Shown here: one piece after another, positions 28,262 to 37,957 of the stretch
Position numbering within the stretch: the stretch's first letter is position 1
Layout: the number at the start of each line of letters is the position of its first letter
Source of the DNA: Pseudonocardia autotrophica
GTDB taxonomy: Bacteria > Actinomycetota > Actinomycetes > Mycobacteriales > Pseudonocardiaceae
Length of the DNA stretch: 64,000 nucleotides
Reading direction: 5' to 3'
Assembly: GCF_000717175.1 (NCBI RefSeq)
Contig: NZ_JNYD01000012.1
Span: 62,001 to 126,000 of the forward strand
Made by a program: the position numbers and the translations under genes
The notes under the pieces: generated by a model
The model's input: only the letters and a program-made list of their open reading frames with translations
Databases searched by the model: none
What the model was told of the DNA's origin: nothing

Positions 28262-28310
28262 CGCCGTCCGAGCGGCCCGCCCCCGTCGAGGGGCGGCCGA
28301 GCGGGCGGCG
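28262..28310 (+). terminator. Long GC hairpin between rplO and secY
   Basis: An interrupted stem of about 20 pairs folds 28262-28283 onto 28290-28310; the inner part CGCCCC/GGGGCG is perfect. It lies 30 bases after rplO and about 80 before secY, so it may end or attenuate the ribosomal transcript. CTGTTAGAG just downstream may be part of a secY promoter. Confidence 0.5.
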
Positions 28311-28392
28311 TCGTCGCTGTTAGAGTCGTCTTTCGCCCAGGTGCGTCGCGACGCACGGACCGTGCGGGCAGCAGACCAGGAGGATCACCGAG

Positions 28393-29703
28393 GTGCTCAG
28401 CGCTTTCCGGGCGGCCCTCACGACCCCGGATCTCCGGAAGAAGATCCTCTTCACCCTCGGGGTCGTGGCCGTCTACCGGCTCGGGGCGAACATCCCGTCG
28501 CCCGGCGTGTCCTACCCGAACGTGCAGGAGTGCATCCGGCAGGTCGAGGGCAGCGACAACGCGGGCATCTACTCGCTCATCAACCTGTTCTCCGGCGGCG
28601 CGCTCCTGCAGCTGTCGATCCTGGCCCTCGGGATCATGCCGTACATCACGGCGTCGATCATCATCCAGCTGCTCACCGTGGTCATCCCGCGGTTCGAGGT
28701 GCTGAAGAAGGAGGGCCAGTCCGGGCAGGCCAAGCTCACGCAGTACACCCGCTACCTCACGATCGCGCTGGCGATCCTGCAGGCCACCGGGATCGTGGCG
28801 CTGGCGGACCGCGGCGCGTTGCTCGGCAACTGCGACCGGCCGATCATCCCGGACTCCAACGTCTTCTCGCTGTCGATCATCGTCATCGTCATGACCGCGG
28901 GCACCGCGGTCGTCATGTGGCTGGGTGAGCAGGTCACGGAGAAGGGCATCGGCAACGGCATGTCGTTGCTGATCTTCGCCTCGATCGCGCACCGCATCCC
29001 CGCCGAGGGCAAGAACATCCTCGACAACGCCGGCCCGCTGGCCTTCGCGGCCGTCTGCGTGTTCGGCCTGGCGATCATCGTCAGCGTCGTGTTCGTCGAG
29101 CAGGGCCAGCGCCGGATCCCGGTGCAGTACGCCAAGCGGATGGTCGGGCGCCGGATGTACGGCGGCACGTCGACGTACCTGCCGCTCAAGGTGAACCAGG
29201 CCGGCGTCATCCCGGTGATCTTCGGCAGCTCGCTGCTGTACCTGCCGGACCTGGTGTCCCGGCTGCTCGGCAACGAGGGCGGCGCCTTCCAGCAGTTCGT
29301 CCAGACCTACCTGGTCGACCAGTCCAACTGGCTGCACATCACCCTGTACGTGGCGCTCATCATCTTCTTCACCTACTTCTACGTCGGCATCACCTTCAAC
29401 CCGGAGGAGCGGGCCGACGAGATGAAGAAGTTCGGCGGCTTCATCCCGGGCATCCGGCCGGGCCGGCCGACCGCCGAGTACCTGAACTTCGTGCTCAGCC
29501 GCATCACCCTCCCCGGATCGCTCTACCTGGGCATCATCGCCGTCCTGCCGAACTTCTTCCTCGGCGTCACGGGCAGCGGGCAGAACCAGAACTTCCCCTT
29601 CGGCGGCACCGCCGTACTGATCATGGTCGGGGTCGGGCTGGACACCGTGAAGCAGATCGAGAGCCAGCTGATGCAGCGGAACTACGAAGGTTTCCTGCGT
29701 TAG
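28393..29703 (+). CDS. secY: Preprotein translocase subunit SecY
   Basis: A 436-residue integral membrane protein forming the Sec channel with SecE and SecG. Ten hydrophobic segments can be picked out. LGIMPYITASIIIQLL (plug and helix 2 region) and the PGIRPGRPTAEYL cytoplasmic loop used by SecA and ribosomes are conserved. It starts with GTG at 28393, with AGGAGGATCACC upstream. adk follows after a 156-base gap. Confidence 0.97.
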   Translation: MLSAFRAALTTPDLRKKILFTLGVVAVYRLGANIPSPGVSYPNVQECIRQVEGSDNAGIYSLINLFSGGALLQLSILALGIMPYITASIIIQLLTVVIPRFEVLKKEGQSGQAKLTQYTRYLTIALAILQATGIVALADRGALLGNCDRPIIPDSNVFSLSIIVIVMTAGTAVVMWLGEQVTEKGIGNGMSLLIFASIAHRIPAEGKNILDNAGPLAFAAVCVFGLAIIVSVVFVEQGQRRIPVQYAKRMVGRRMYGGTSTYLPLKVNQAGVIPVIFGSSLLYLPDLVSRLLGNEGGAFQQFVQTYLVDQSNWLHITLYVALIIFFTYFYVGITFNPEERADEMKKFGGFIPGIRPGRPTAEYLNFVLSRITLPGSLYLGIIAVLPNFFLGVTGSGQNQNFPFGGTAVLIMVGVGLDTVKQIESQLMQRNYEGFLR

Positions 29704-29859
29704 AGTCGGGGTAGAGGGCCTTGTTCGACGGGCCGTCGAAGATGCAGTATCGACGCCTCGGCGACCGGGCCCTCGAGCCCGACGGTCCCGTCGAGGATCA
29801 CCTCGTTCGTCGCCAGAGCAGGCGGCAGAGCAGAAGAGAGCAGGGAGGTCGGGTTCCAA

Positions 29860-30411
29860 GTGCGACTCGTTCTTGTCGGTCCGCCGGGTGCGGGTAAGGG
29901 GACCCAGGCCGAGCGCCTGGCCCAGCAGCTGGACGTCCCCCACATCTCGACCGGAGACCTGTTCCGGGCGAACCTGAAGGACGAGACGCCGCTCGGCCTC
30001 GAGGCCAGGTCGTACATGGACGCCGGCAACCTCGTGCCGGACTCGGTCACCGTCGCGATGGTGAAGGACCGCCTCGCGGACCCCGACGCCGCGAAGGGCT
30101 TCATCCTCGACGGCTTCCCGCGGACCGTCCCGCAGGCGGACGCGCTGGCCGGGATCCTGGCCGAGTACGGTGTCGAGCTCGACGCCGTCGTCGAGTTCCA
30201 GGTGGACGACGAGGTCGTCGTGCAGCGGCTGCTCGGCCGCGGCCGGTCGGACGACAACGAAGAGGTCATCCGCAACCGCCAGCAGGTGTACCGGGACGAG
30301 ACGGCGCCGCTGCTGCGGTACTACGCCGACCGGCTCGTCACCGTCGACGCCGTCGGTGAGGTCCCCGAGATCACGGACCGGGTGACCACCGCACTCGAGG
30401 CACGCAAGTAG
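29860..30411 (+). CDS. adk: Adenylate kinase
   Basis: A 183-residue kinase interconverting ATP, AMP and two ADP. The P-loop [10 protein letters not shown], the AMP site STGDLFR and DGFPRTVPQ are intact. It is of the short-lid actinobacterial type (E. coli has 214). It starts with GTG and GGGAGG lies about 12 bases upstream. The position after secY is conserved in bacteria. Confidence 0.97.
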   Translation: MRLVLVGPPGAGKGTQAERLAQQLDVPHISTGDLFRANLKDETPLGLEARSYMDAGNLVPDSVTVAMVKDRLADPDAAKGFILDGFPRTVPQADALAGILAEYGVELDAVVEFQVDDEVVVQRLLGRGRSDDNEEVIRNRQQVYRDETAPLLRYYADRLVTVDAVGEVPEITDRVTTALEARK

Positions 30412-30433
30412 CACCCATCGACAGGAGGCCCGC

Positions 30434-31258
30434 ATGACCGGCAGGAAGGGCGGCGTGCGCGGCGCGATCGCACGGCTTCGGGGGCGCGACATCGAGCTCA
30501 AGAGCCCGGCCGAGATCGAGGCCATGCGGGCGGCGGGGGCCGTGGTGGCCGCCGCGCTGGCGGCGGTCGCCGACCTCGCCAAGCCGGGGGTCTCCACGGC
30601 GGAGCTGGACGCGCTGGCCGAGCAGGTCATCCGGGACGCCGGCGCCGTCCCCTCCTTCAAGGGCTACCACGGGTTCCCGGCGAGCATCTGCGCGTCGGTG
30701 AACGAGCAGATCGTCCACGGCATCCCGTCGTCGGCCCAGGTGCTGGCCGACGGGGACCTGGTCTCCGTGGACTGCGGCGCGATCCTCGACGGCTGGCACG
30801 GCGACTCCGCCGTCACGCTGGCCGTCGGGGAGGTGGCCGCCGCGGACCTCGCGCTGTCGAAGGCGTGCGAGGGCGCGATGTGGGCGGGGATCGAGGCCGT
30901 GCGCCCGGGGGCCCGGCTCACCGACATCTCGTACGCGATCCAGGAGGCCTGCCGCGCCGCCGCGATCGCGGACCGGGCGGACTACGGGATCGTCGCCGAG
31001 TACGGCGGCCACGGCATCGGCACGTCGATGCACATGGACCCGTTCCTGCCCAACCACGGCGAGCCCGGGCACGGCCCGAAGCTGCGCCCCGGCATGGCCC
31101 TGGCGATCGAGCCGATGCTCACCGGGGGCGACCCCGAGACCCACGAGCTCGAGGACGGCTGGACCGTCGTCACCGCGAACGGCGGGCGGGCCGTGCACTG
31201 GGAGCACACCGTCGCCGTCACCGAGGACGGGCATTCCGTCCTCACACTCCCCGGCTGA
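30434..31258 (+). CDS. map: Methionine aminopeptidase, type I
   Basis: A 274-residue metalloenzyme that removes the initiator methionine from new proteins. The five metal ligands are visible: D in VDCGA, D in WHGDSAV, H in GGHGIGT, E in AIEPML and E in WEHTVAV. ACAGGAGGCCC precedes the ATG. It follows adk by 22 bases in the secY-adk-map unit. Confidence 0.97.
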   Translation: MTGRKGGVRGAIARLRGRDIELKSPAEIEAMRAAGAVVAAALAAVADLAKPGVSTAELDALAEQVIRDAGAVPSFKGYHGFPASICASVNEQIVHGIPSSAQVLADGDLVSVDCGAILDGWHGDSAVTLAVGEVAAADLALSKACEGAMWAGIEAVRPGARLTDISYAIQEACRAAAIADRADYGIVAEYGGHGIGTSMHMDPFLPNHGEPGHGPKLRPGMALAIEPMLTGGDPETHELEDGWTVVTANGGRAVHWEHTVAVTEDGHSVLTLPG

Positions 31259-31360
31259 CCGGTCCCGCGGTCCCCGCCCGGCGGGTACCGCCCGGTCGGG
31301 CAGGGTCTCGGATTGATCCGGAGAGGGCCTCCCGGCGCCCGGCTGGTCTACGTTCCACGC

Positions 31361-32473
31361 ATGAGTGCTGATGCCGCAGCGCAGCGGCCTCCGGGAGCGA
31401 CCGTGGGCGTGCCCCGCGAGTCGGGCTCCGGCGAGCGTCGCGTCGCGCTGGTGCCGAAGGTCGTGGAACGGCTCCGGTCGAAGAACGTGTCCGTGGTCGT
31501 CGAGTCGGGCGCCGGCCTCGGTGCCCTGATCCCGGACCAGCTGTACGTCGACGCGGGCGCGACGGTCGGCGATCCGTGGTCGTGCGACGTGGTGGTGAAG
31601 GTGGCCCCGCCGACCGCGGAGGAGATCGGCAGGCTCCGCTCGGGGGCCACGCTGATCGGCTTCCTGGCCCCGCTGACGTCGCCGGACACGACCTCCGCGC
31701 TGCGCGACGCCGGGGTCACGGCGTTCGCGATGGAGTCGGTCCCGCGGATCTCGCGGGCGCAGTCGATGGACGCGCTGTCCTCGCAGGCGAACGTGGCCGG
31801 GTACAAGGCGGTGCTGCTCGCGGCGGAGCGCTCGACGCGGTTCTTCCCGATGCTCACCACCGCGGCCGGCACGGTGAAGCCCGCGACCGCCCTGGTGCTC
31901 GGCGTGGGCGTGGCGGGGCTGCAGGCGTTGGCCACCGCGAAGCGGCTCGGCGCCCGCACGACCGGCTACGACGTGCGGCCCGAGGTGGCCGACCAGGTGC
32001 GTTCGCTGGGCGCGCAGTGGCTGGACCTCGGCATTGACGCAGCCGGCGAGGGCGGCTACGCCCGGGAGCTGACGGAGGACGAGCGGGCCGATCAGCAGAA
32101 GCGCCTCGAGGAGGCCATCACCGGGTTCGACGTCGTGATCACCACGGCGCTGGTGCCCGGGCGCAAGGCTCCGACCCTGGTCACCGCGAAGGCCGTGGAG
32201 GGGATGAAGCCGGGCAGCGTCGTCGTCGACCTGGCGGGGGAGACCGGCGGCAACTGCGAGCTGACCGAGCCGGGCGAGGTCGTCGTCAAGCACGACGTCA
32301 CCGTCGCCTCGCCGCTGAACCTGCCCGCCGGGATGCCCGAGCACGCGTCGGAGCTCTACGCCCGCAACGTCTCGGCCCTGCTCGAACTCATGCTCGACGA
32401 CGGCGGCGCCGTGGCGCCGGACTGGTCGGACGAGGTCCTGGCGAAGTCCTGCGTGACGCGAGAGGCGGAGTGA
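31361..32473 (+). CDS. pntAA: NAD(P) transhydrogenase subunit alpha, part 1
   Basis: The 370-residue soluble NAD(H)-binding domain of the proton-translocating transhydrogenase, which reduces NADP+ with NADH using the proton gradient. The start GVPRESGSGERRVALVP and the nucleotide fold VLGVGVAGLQALATAKRLGA are diagnostic. I chose the ATG at 31361: there is no ribosome site, but TACGTT ends 6 bases before it, so the mRNA is probably leaderless. The next two genes complete the enzyme and overlap. Confidence 0.93.
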   Translation: MSADAAAQRPPGATVGVPRESGSGERRVALVPKVVERLRSKNVSVVVESGAGLGALIPDQLYVDAGATVGDPWSCDVVVKVAPPTAEEIGRLRSGATLIGFLAPLTSPDTTSALRDAGVTAFAMESVPRISRAQSMDALSSQANVAGYKAVLLAAERSTRFFPMLTTAAGTVKPATALVLGVGVAGLQALATAKRLGARTTGYDVRPEVADQVRSLGAQWLDLGIDAAGEGGYARELTEDERADQQKRLEEAITGFDVVITTALVPGRKAPTLVTAKAVEGMKPGSVVVDLAGETGGNCELTEPGEVVVKHDVTVASPLNLPAGMPEHASELYARNVSALLELMLDDGGAVAPDWSDEVLAKSCVTREAE

Positions 32474-32835
32474 TGCAGAGCGGGTCCCTGCTGGCGAACA
32501 TCGCGATCCTGGTGCTGGCCGGGTTCGTCGGGTTCGCGGTCATCTCGAAGGTGCCGAACACGCTGCACACGCCGCTGATGTCCGGCACGAACGCGATCCA
32601 CGGGATCGTGCTGCTCGGCGGGCTGATCGTGCTCGGTGAGCTGGAGAACCCGTCGGTGCTCGACGCGATCATCCTCGTCGTCGCGATCGCCTTCGGCACG
32701 ATCAACGTCGTCGGTGGCTTCCTGGTCACCGACCGCATGCTGGGCATGTTCAAGGCCAAGCCTGCCGAGAAGGTCAGCGCCGAGAAGGTCAGCGCCGACG
32801 CGGAGCAGAGCGCGGACGGTCAGGTGCAGCGCTGA
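32470..32835 (+). CDS. pntAB: NAD(P) transhydrogenase subunit alpha, part 2
   Basis: A 121-residue membrane subunit with about three transmembrane helices (NIAILVLAGFVGFAVIS, GIVLLGGLIVLGEL, AIILVVAIAFGTINVVGG), part of the proton channel. GTG at 32470 or ATG at 32473 can start it; both overlap the pntAA stop. A charged tail with a direct AEKVS-AEKVS repeat follows the helices. The split alpha subunit is the usual form in actinobacteria and alphaproteobacteria. Confidence 0.93.
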   Translation: MMQSGSLLANIAILVLAGFVGFAVISKVPNTLHTPLMSGTNAIHGIVLLGGLIVLGELENPSVLDAIILVVAIAFGTINVVGGFLVTDRMLGMFKAKPAEKVSAEKVSADAEQSADGQVQR

Positions 32836-34229
32836 TGGACGCCGCGGTCCTGGACGTCCTCGTCCCGATCCTCTACATCGTCGCGTTCGCGCTGTTCATC
32901 TACGGCCTGATGGGCCTGACCGGGCCGAAGACGGCGGTGCGCGGCAACAAGATCGCCGCTGTCGGCATGCTGATCGCGGTCGTCGCGACGCTGCTGCGGG
33001 TGCACCACAACTGGATCCTGATCGTGGTCGGCCTGGTCGTGGGCGCGGCGCTGGGCGTGCCGTCGGCGCGGCAGGTGAAGATGACCGCGATGCCGCAGAT
33101 GGTGGCGCTGTTCAACGGCGTCGGCGGCGGGGCGGTCGCGCTCATCGCCTGGTCGGAGTTCCGCACGTCCGGCGGCTTCCTCGACACCGCGACCTACGTC
33201 GTCGTCGCCTCGCTGTTCGCGGCGATCGTGGGGTCGGTGTCGTTCTGGGGCTCGCTGATCGCGTTCGGCAAGCTGCAGGAGATCCTGCCGGGCCGGCCGA
33301 TGGGGCTGGGCAGGGCGCAGCAGGCGGTCAACGTGCTGCTGCTGGTCGCGGCGGTCGTCTGCGCCGTGGTCGCCGGGCTGGGCGGGGCGTCGGAGCTGTG
33401 GATCGTGCTGGTCCTGCTGCTGGCGGCGGTGCTCGGGGTGATGGTGGTGCTGCCGATCGGCGGCGCGGACATGCCCGTGGTGATCTCGCTGCTCAACGCC
33501 CTGACCGGGCTCTCGGCCGCGGCCGCCGGTCTCGCGCTGGACAACACGGCGATGATCGTCGCCGGCATGATCGTCGGCGCGTCCGGTTCGATCCTGACCA
33601 ACCAGATGGCCGTGGCGATGAACCGGACGATCCCGGCCATCGTGGCCGGCGGGTTCGGCGGCACGGGCGTGGCGGCGTCGGACGACGGCGTGGAGCGGAC
33701 CGTGAAGTCGACCTCGGCGTCGGACGCGGCGATCCAGATGGCCTACGCCTCGCAGGTGATCGTGGTGCCGGGCTACGGGATGGCGGTCGCGCAGGCCCAG
33801 CACGCGGTCAAGGACATGGCCAAGCTGCTCGAGGCCAAGGGGGTGGAGGTCAAGTACGCCATCCATCCCGTGGCCGGGCGCATGCCGGGGCACATGAACG
33901 TGCTGCTGGCCGAGGCCGACGTCGCCTACGACGCGCTCAAGGAGATGGACGAGATCAACGACGAGTTCGCCCGCACGGACGTCACGCTCGTCATCGGGGC
34001 CAACGACGTCACCAACCCGGCGGCGCGCAACGACCCCAGCTCGCCCATCCACGGCATGCCGATCCTCAACGTCGACGAGTCCCGCACCGTCATCGTGCTC
34101 AAGCGCTCGATGAACAGCGGCTTCGCCGGCATCGACAACCCGCTGTTCTACGCCGAGCGCACCAGCATGCTCTTCGGCGACGCGAAGAAGTCCGTCATGG
34201 AGGTCACCGAGGAGCTCAAGGCGCTCTGA
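32835..34229 (+). CDS. pntB: NAD(P) transhydrogenase subunit beta
   Basis: A 464-residue subunit with about nine N-terminal membrane helices (residues 1-270) and a C-terminal NADP(H)-binding domain: VPGYGMAVAQAQHAV and LVIGANDVTNPAARNDP are conserved. It starts at TGATG over the pntAB stop, so all three subunits are coupled. Its product supplies NADPH for biosynthesis. A hairpin shared with the convergent MFS gene follows. Confidence 0.96.
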   Translation: MDAAVLDVLVPILYIVAFALFIYGLMGLTGPKTAVRGNKIAAVGMLIAVVATLLRVHHNWILIVVGLVVGAALGVPSARQVKMTAMPQMVALFNGVGGGAVALIAWSEFRTSGGFLDTATYVVVASLFAAIVGSVSFWGSLIAFGKLQEILPGRPMGLGRAQQAVNVLLLVAAVVCAVVAGLGGASELWIVLVLLLAAVLGVMVVLPIGGADMPVVISLLNALTGLSAAAAGLALDNTAMIVAGMIVGASGSILTNQMAVAMNRTIPAIVAGGFGGTGVAASDDGVERTVKSTSASDAAIQMAYASQVIVVPGYGMAVAQAQHAVKDMAKLLEAKGVEVKYAIHPVAGRMPGHMNVLLAEADVAYDALKEMDEINDEFARTDVTLVIGANDVTNPAARNDPSSPIHGMPILNVDESRTVIVLKRSMNSGFAGIDNPLFYAERTSMLFGDAKKSVMEVTEELKAL

Positions 34230-34239
34230 CCTGCCCGGC

Positions 34240-34282
34240 GAACGGCGCTCCCGCTCACCGGGAACGAGCGAGAGCGCCGTTC
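34240..34282. terminator. Two-level hairpin between convergent pntB and MFS genes
   Basis: An 11-bp perfect outer stem (34240-34250 with 34272-34282) encloses a 5-bp inner stem (34252-34256 with 34266-34270). It lies 10 bases after pntB and covers the stop of the minus-strand transporter gene, so it can terminate both. Confidence 0.65.
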
Positions 34283-35561
34283 ACCGTTCGGGGGTGGGGT
34301 CGAGGGGGTGCTGCAGCTCGTCGCGGTGCAGGCGCCAGCCCACGACCGCGGCGACGGCGAGCAGCACCGGGGCGAGGCCGGCGATCGCGAAGGTGAGCGG
34401 GATGCCGACCGCCTCCCCGACCGGGCCGGCGAGCGCGGTCGAGACCGGCATCAGCGCGAGCGACACGAAGAAGTCGAGGCTCGAGACGCGGCCGAGCAGG
34501 TGCGACGGGACGCGGCGCTGCAGCAGCGTTCCCCAGATCACCATGGCCGCGCCGTGCGCCGCCCCGACCACGCCGACGATCGCGCCCATGACCCACAGCC
34601 GGTCGGTGAACCCGATCGCGGCCAGCGGGACGCCGCCGACACCCCACAGCAGGATCATCACCGTGAGGTAGCGGCGTGGCATCCGGCCCGCCGAGGCGAT
34701 CAGCGAGCCCGCCGCGCCGCCCAGCCCGAACGCGGCCAGCACCAGCGCGTACCCGCCCGGTCCGCTCGCCGTCTGGTCCCGGACGGCGAAGGGCAGCAGC
34801 ACCTCGATCGGGCCGATCACGACCAGCACCAGCAGCACCGCGAAGGCGAGCGTGGCGAAGAGCCAGCCGGTGCGCAGCAGGTAGGCGAAGCCCTCGCGCA
34901 GGTCGGCGAGGACCGAGCTGTGCTCCCGCTCCTCCTCCGCGGACGGCGGCACCCGCATGGCGAGCAGCGGCAGCAGCGCCAGCGCGTACCCCGCGGCGGC
35001 GCCGCCGAGCGCGACGCCCGGCCCGAACGCGGCGACCAGTCCGCCGGCCAGCGCGGGGCCCGCGGCGTACATCGCGACCGGCCGCAGGACGCCCTCGAGG
35101 CCGTTGGCGGCCAGCAGCTCGTCGGCCGGCAGCAGTGTCGGCAGGATCGCCGAGTAGGCCGGGTAGAAGAAGGCCTCGGCCGCACCGACGACGAACGCGA
35201 CGGCCGCCAGGTGCCAGAGCTGCAGGGTGCCGGTCAGCGCGAGCGTCGCGGCGAGGCCGGCCATGACGATCCGCACCGCTTCGACGAGCCGGAGCAGCAG
35301 CCGTCGGGAGACCCGGTCCGCCGCCACCCCGCCCAGCAGGACGCTCGCCAGCAGGCCGGTGGCCGCGGCCGCGGACACCAGGGACAGGTCCGACGGCCCG
35401 CCGCCCAGCGCGATGACCTGGTAGACCAGCGCGACGATCCACAGCCCGCTGGCGAACAACGACGCCGCCATGGACAGCGCGAGCATCGTGTAGTCGCGGT
35501 GCCGGAAGGGCCGCAGCGGCCGGGGCAGGCGCTGCGGGACGGGTGCCGTTCCGGTGCTCAC
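34281..35561 (-). CDS. MFS transporter, enterobactin-exporter/drug-efflux-like
   Basis: A 426-residue membrane protein with about 12 hydrophobic segments. HRDYTMLALSMAASLFASGLW resembles the start of MFS_3/EntS-type exporters, and GGVAADRVSRRLLLR is the cytoplasmic loop 2-3 motif A. I chose the GTG at 35561 (VSTGTAPVPQRL); the frame is open further but Cys/Arg-rich and not protein-like. CAGTAT lies 5 bases before the GTG, again suggesting a leaderless start. Substrate unknown; its place between transhydrogenase and infA gives no clue. Confidence 0.85.
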   Translation of the reverse strand: MSTGTAPVPQRLPRPLRPFRHRDYTMLALSMAASLFASGLWIVALVYQVIALGGGPSDLSLVSAAAATGLLASVLLGGVAADRVSRRLLLRLVEAVRIVMAGLAATLALTGTLQLWHLAAVAFVVGAAEAFFYPAYSAILPTLLPADELLAANGLEGVLRPVAMYAAGPALAGGLVAAFGPGVALGGAAAGYALALLPLLAMRVPPSAEEEREHSSVLADLREGFAYLLRTGWLFATLAFAVLLVLVVIGPIEVLLPFAVRDQTASGPGGYALVLAAFGLGGAAGSLIASAGRMPRRYLTVMILLWGVGGVPLAAIGFTDRLWVMGAIVGVVGAAHGAAMVIWGTLLQRRVPSHLLGRVSSLDFFVSLALMPVSTALAGPVGEAVGIPLTFAIAGLAPVLLAVAAVVGWRLHRDELQHPLDPTPER

Positions 35562-35887
35562 GAGGCATACTGGAGCACCTGCACCGGGGTCGAGGTCAAC
35601 CGGATTCCGGGCGAAGCGGACAGGAGCGGGGTGCCCGGGGCCCGTGTCGCGGGGCCGGCGGCTTCCCGCGCGCGTACCCCATGTGCCGGGCCCTGTAAAG
35701 CACACGTACACTGGGTCCTCGGCGCGCCGTGTGGCGCCGGTTCCGCTCGTGCGCGTGCGCACCCTCCGGTCCCGTCCCCGCCCCGTGGTGCGCCCGCAGC
35801 AAGGCGAGCAGTACCCCAGAAGTACCCAGCAGTACCTGCAGTACCAGCACGACCGACAACAGTCACCTGTCACGGAACGCGGAGGAC
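35562..35887. promoter_or_regulatory. Divergent region with candidate infA operon promoter
   Basis: A 326-base gap between the MFS gene and infA. TACACT at 35707-35712 is a perfect TANNNT -10 pointing toward infA; the -35 is weak (TGTGCC near 35682). From there to the infA ATG is a leader of about 170 bases with several AGTACC/CAGTACC motifs between 35809 and 35842. Confidence 0.45.
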
Positions 35888-36109
35888 ATGGCCAAGAAGG
35901 ACGGGGCGATCGAGGTCGAGGGCCGGGTCGTCGAACCCCTGCCGAACGCGATGTTCCGCGTGGAGCTGGAGAACGGGCACCGGGTCCTCGCGCACATCAG
36001 CGGGAAGATGCGGCAGCACTACATCCGGATCCTCCCCGAGGACCGGGTGGTCGTGGAGCTCTCTCCCTACGACCTCTCCCGCGGCCGCATCGTCTACCGC
36101 TACAAGTGA
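35888..36109 (+). CDS. infA: Translation initiation factor IF-1
   Basis: A 73-residue OB-fold protein that binds the 30S A site during initiation. [20 protein letters not shown] and [20 protein letters not shown] are nearly invariant. The ATG at 35888 has GGAGG 5 bases upstream, which settles the start over longer open frames. Confidence 0.98.
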   Translation: MAKKDGAIEVEGRVVEPLPNAMFRVELENGHRVLAHISGKMRQHYIRILPEDRVVVELSPYDLSRGRIVYRYK

Positions 36110-36163
36110 CACATCCGGGGGCTCCGCCCCCGGAGACCCACACGGAACGGCAAAAGGACAGAC

Positions 36164-36277
36164 GTGAAGGTCAAGCCGAGCGTCAAGCCGATCTGCGACA
36201 AGTGCAAGGTGATCCGCCGTCACGGCCGGGTCATGGTGATCTGCGAGAACCTGCGCCACAAGCAGCGCCAGGGCTGA
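36164..36277 (+). CDS. rpmJ: 50S ribosomal protein L36
   Basis: A 37-residue protein: [19 protein letters not shown] then [17 protein letters not shown]. It has the zinc-binding C-x2-C, a third Cys and a His of the zinc-binding L36 type. It starts with GTG at 36164, with AAAGGACAGAC upstream. It is too small for usual ORF cut-offs but lies exactly where expected between infA and rpsM. Confidence 0.97.
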   Translation: MKVKPSVKPICDKCKVIRRHGRVMVICENLRHKQRQG

Positions 36278-36443
36278 TCACCGCACTCCACGCGGAGACG
36301 CTCACAGCTCAACAGAGGAACCCGACGGACCTGCCGCGCCACCCGAGGCGCGGTGACACCTCCGGTACCGGGCCGGTGCCCTGGCCAGTCACCAGGGACG
36401 GCCGTCGGGAGTACCCGGCACGACCCAAGGAGACACCAGCCGC

Positions 36444-36824
36444 ATGGCACGACTCTCTGGTGTCGACCTCCCCCGCGACAAGCGGATGGAGGTCGCACTG
36501 ACCTACATCTACGGGATCGGGCGCTCGCGCTCGCTCGAGATCCTCGCCGCCACGGGCATCAGCGTGGACCTGCGCTCGAAGGACCTGACCGACGAGCAGC
36601 TCGCCACCCTGCGCGAGTACATCGAGAACAACTTCCGTGTCGAGGGCGACCTGCGCCGTGAGGTGCAGGCCGACATCCGCCGGAAGATCGAGATCGGGTG
36701 CTACCAGGGCATCCGCCACCGTCGTGGGCTTCCGGTCCGCGGCCAGCGCACGAAGACCAACGCGCGCGGCCGCAAGGGCCCGAAGAAGACCGTGGCGGGC
36801 AAGAAGAAGGCAGGTAAGAAGTAA
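36444..36824 (+). CDS. rpsM: 30S ribosomal protein S13
   Basis: A 126-residue S13 of the 30S head that contacts the P-site tRNA and the 50[27 protein letters not shown] and [22 protein letters not shown] are conserved. It follows a 166-base gap after rpmJ. AAGGAGAC precedes the ATG. The stop overlaps rpsK (TAATG). Confidence 0.98.
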   Translation: MARLSGVDLPRDKRMEVALTYIYGIGRSRSLEILAATGISVDLRSKDLTDEQLATLREYIENNFRVEGDLRREVQADIRRKIEIGCYQGIRHRRGLPVRGQRTKTNARGRKGPKKTVAGKKKAGKK

Positions 36825-37231
36825 TGCCGCCCCGCACCCGTGGCGCGGCCGGACCCAAGAAGGTCCGCCGCAAGGAGAAGAAGAACGTCGCGCACGGCCA
36901 CGCGCACATCAAGAGCACGTTCAACAACACCATCGTGTCCATCACGGACCCGACCGGTGCCGTGATCGCGTGGGCCTCCGCCGGGCACGTGGGCTTCAAG
37001 GGCTCGCGCAAGTCCACGCCGTTCGCGGCGCAGATGGCCGCCGAGAACGCCGCCCGCAAGGCGGCCGAGCACGGCATGAAGAAGGTCGACGTCTTCGTGA
37101 AGGGCCCGGGCTCGGGCCGCGAGACCGCGATCCGCTCGCTGCAGGCCGCCGGCCTCGAGGTGGGCACGATCTCCGACGTCACGCCCCAGCCGCACAACGG
37201 ATGCCGCCCGCCCAAGCGGCGCCGGGTCTAA
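36824..37231 (+). CDS. rpsK: 30S ribosomal protein S11
   Basis: A 135-residue S11 on the 30S platform. [21 protein letters not shown] and the C-terminal [19 protein letters not shown] are conserved. The N-terminal 20 residues are basic and variable. Confidence 0.98.
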   Translation: MPPRTRGAAGPKKVRRKEKKNVAHGHAHIKSTFNNTIVSITDPTGAVIAWASAGHVGFKGSRKSTPFAAQMAAENAARKAAEHGMKKVDVFVKGPGSGRETAIRSLQAAGLEVGTISDVTPQPHNGCRPPKRRRV

Positions 37232-37251
37232 GGGAGAGGGAGTAACCAGAG

Positions 37252-37857
37252 ATGGCTCGTTACACCGGCCCCATGACCCGCAAGTCCCGCCGGCTGAAGG
37301 TCGACCTCGTCGGCGGCGACCAGGCGTTCGAGCGCCGTCCCTACCCGCCCGGCCAGCACGGCCGGATCCGGATCAAGGAGACCGAGTACCTCCTGCAGAT
37401 GCAGGAGAAGCAGAAGGCGCGCTTCGCCTACGGCGTGCTGGAGAAGCAGTTCCGCTCGTACTACGAGGAGGCGCACCGCCGTTCCGGCAAGACCGGTGAC
37501 GAGCTGCTCCGCATCCTCGAGTCGCGGCTGGACAACGTCGTCTACCGGGCGGGCCTCGCGCGCACCCGGCGGATGGCCCGGCAGCTGGTGAACCACGGGC
37601 ACTTCCTGGTCAACGGCCAGAAGGTGAACATCCCCAGCTTCCGCGTCTCGCAGTACGACATCATCGACGTCAGGCCGAAGAGCCTGAACCTCGACCCGTT
37701 CGTCATCGCCAAGGAGACCCAGGGCGACCGCCCGGTCCCGGCGTGGCTGCAGGTCGTCCCGTCGAACCTGCGCATCCTCGTGCACCAGCTGCCCGAGCGC
37801 GCGCAGATCGACACGCAGGTCACCGAGCAGCTGATCGTCGAGCTCTACTCCAAGTAG
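37252..37857 (+). CDS. rpsD: 30S ribosomal protein S4
   Basis: A 201-residue S4, a primary 16S-binding protein and, in many bacteria, the repressor of the alpha operon. Its S4 RNA-binding domain is seen at [20 protein letters not shown]. It lacks the N-terminal zinc cysteines of the other S4 form. GGGAGAGGGAG precedes the ATG. Confidence 0.97.
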   Translation: MARYTGPMTRKSRRLKVDLVGGDQAFERRPYPPGQHGRIRIKETEYLLQMQEKQKARFAYGVLEKQFRSYYEEAHRRSGKTGDELLRILESRLDNVVYRAGLARTRRMARQLVNHGHFLVNGQKVNIPSFRVSQYDIIDVRPKSLNLDPFVIAKETQGDRPVPAWLQVVPSNLRILVHQLPERAQIDTQVTEQLIVELYSK

Positions 37858-37879
37858 CCCTCGCCGGTCTCCTGTTCGT

Positions 37880-37906
37880 CCCCCCGCCCTGCAGTGGGGC
37901 GGGGGG
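37880..37906 (+). terminator. Hairpin between rpsD and rpoA
   Basis: A 10-bp perfect GC stem (37880-37889 with 37897-37906) in the 100-base rpsD-rpoA gap. It may lower or end read-through so that rpoA is set separately; CAAATA just downstream could be part of an rpoA promoter. Confidence 0.5.
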
Positions 37907-37957
37907 CTCACTGCGACATCAAATAGTGGGTGTCGCGGCATACGAAGGAGACACACA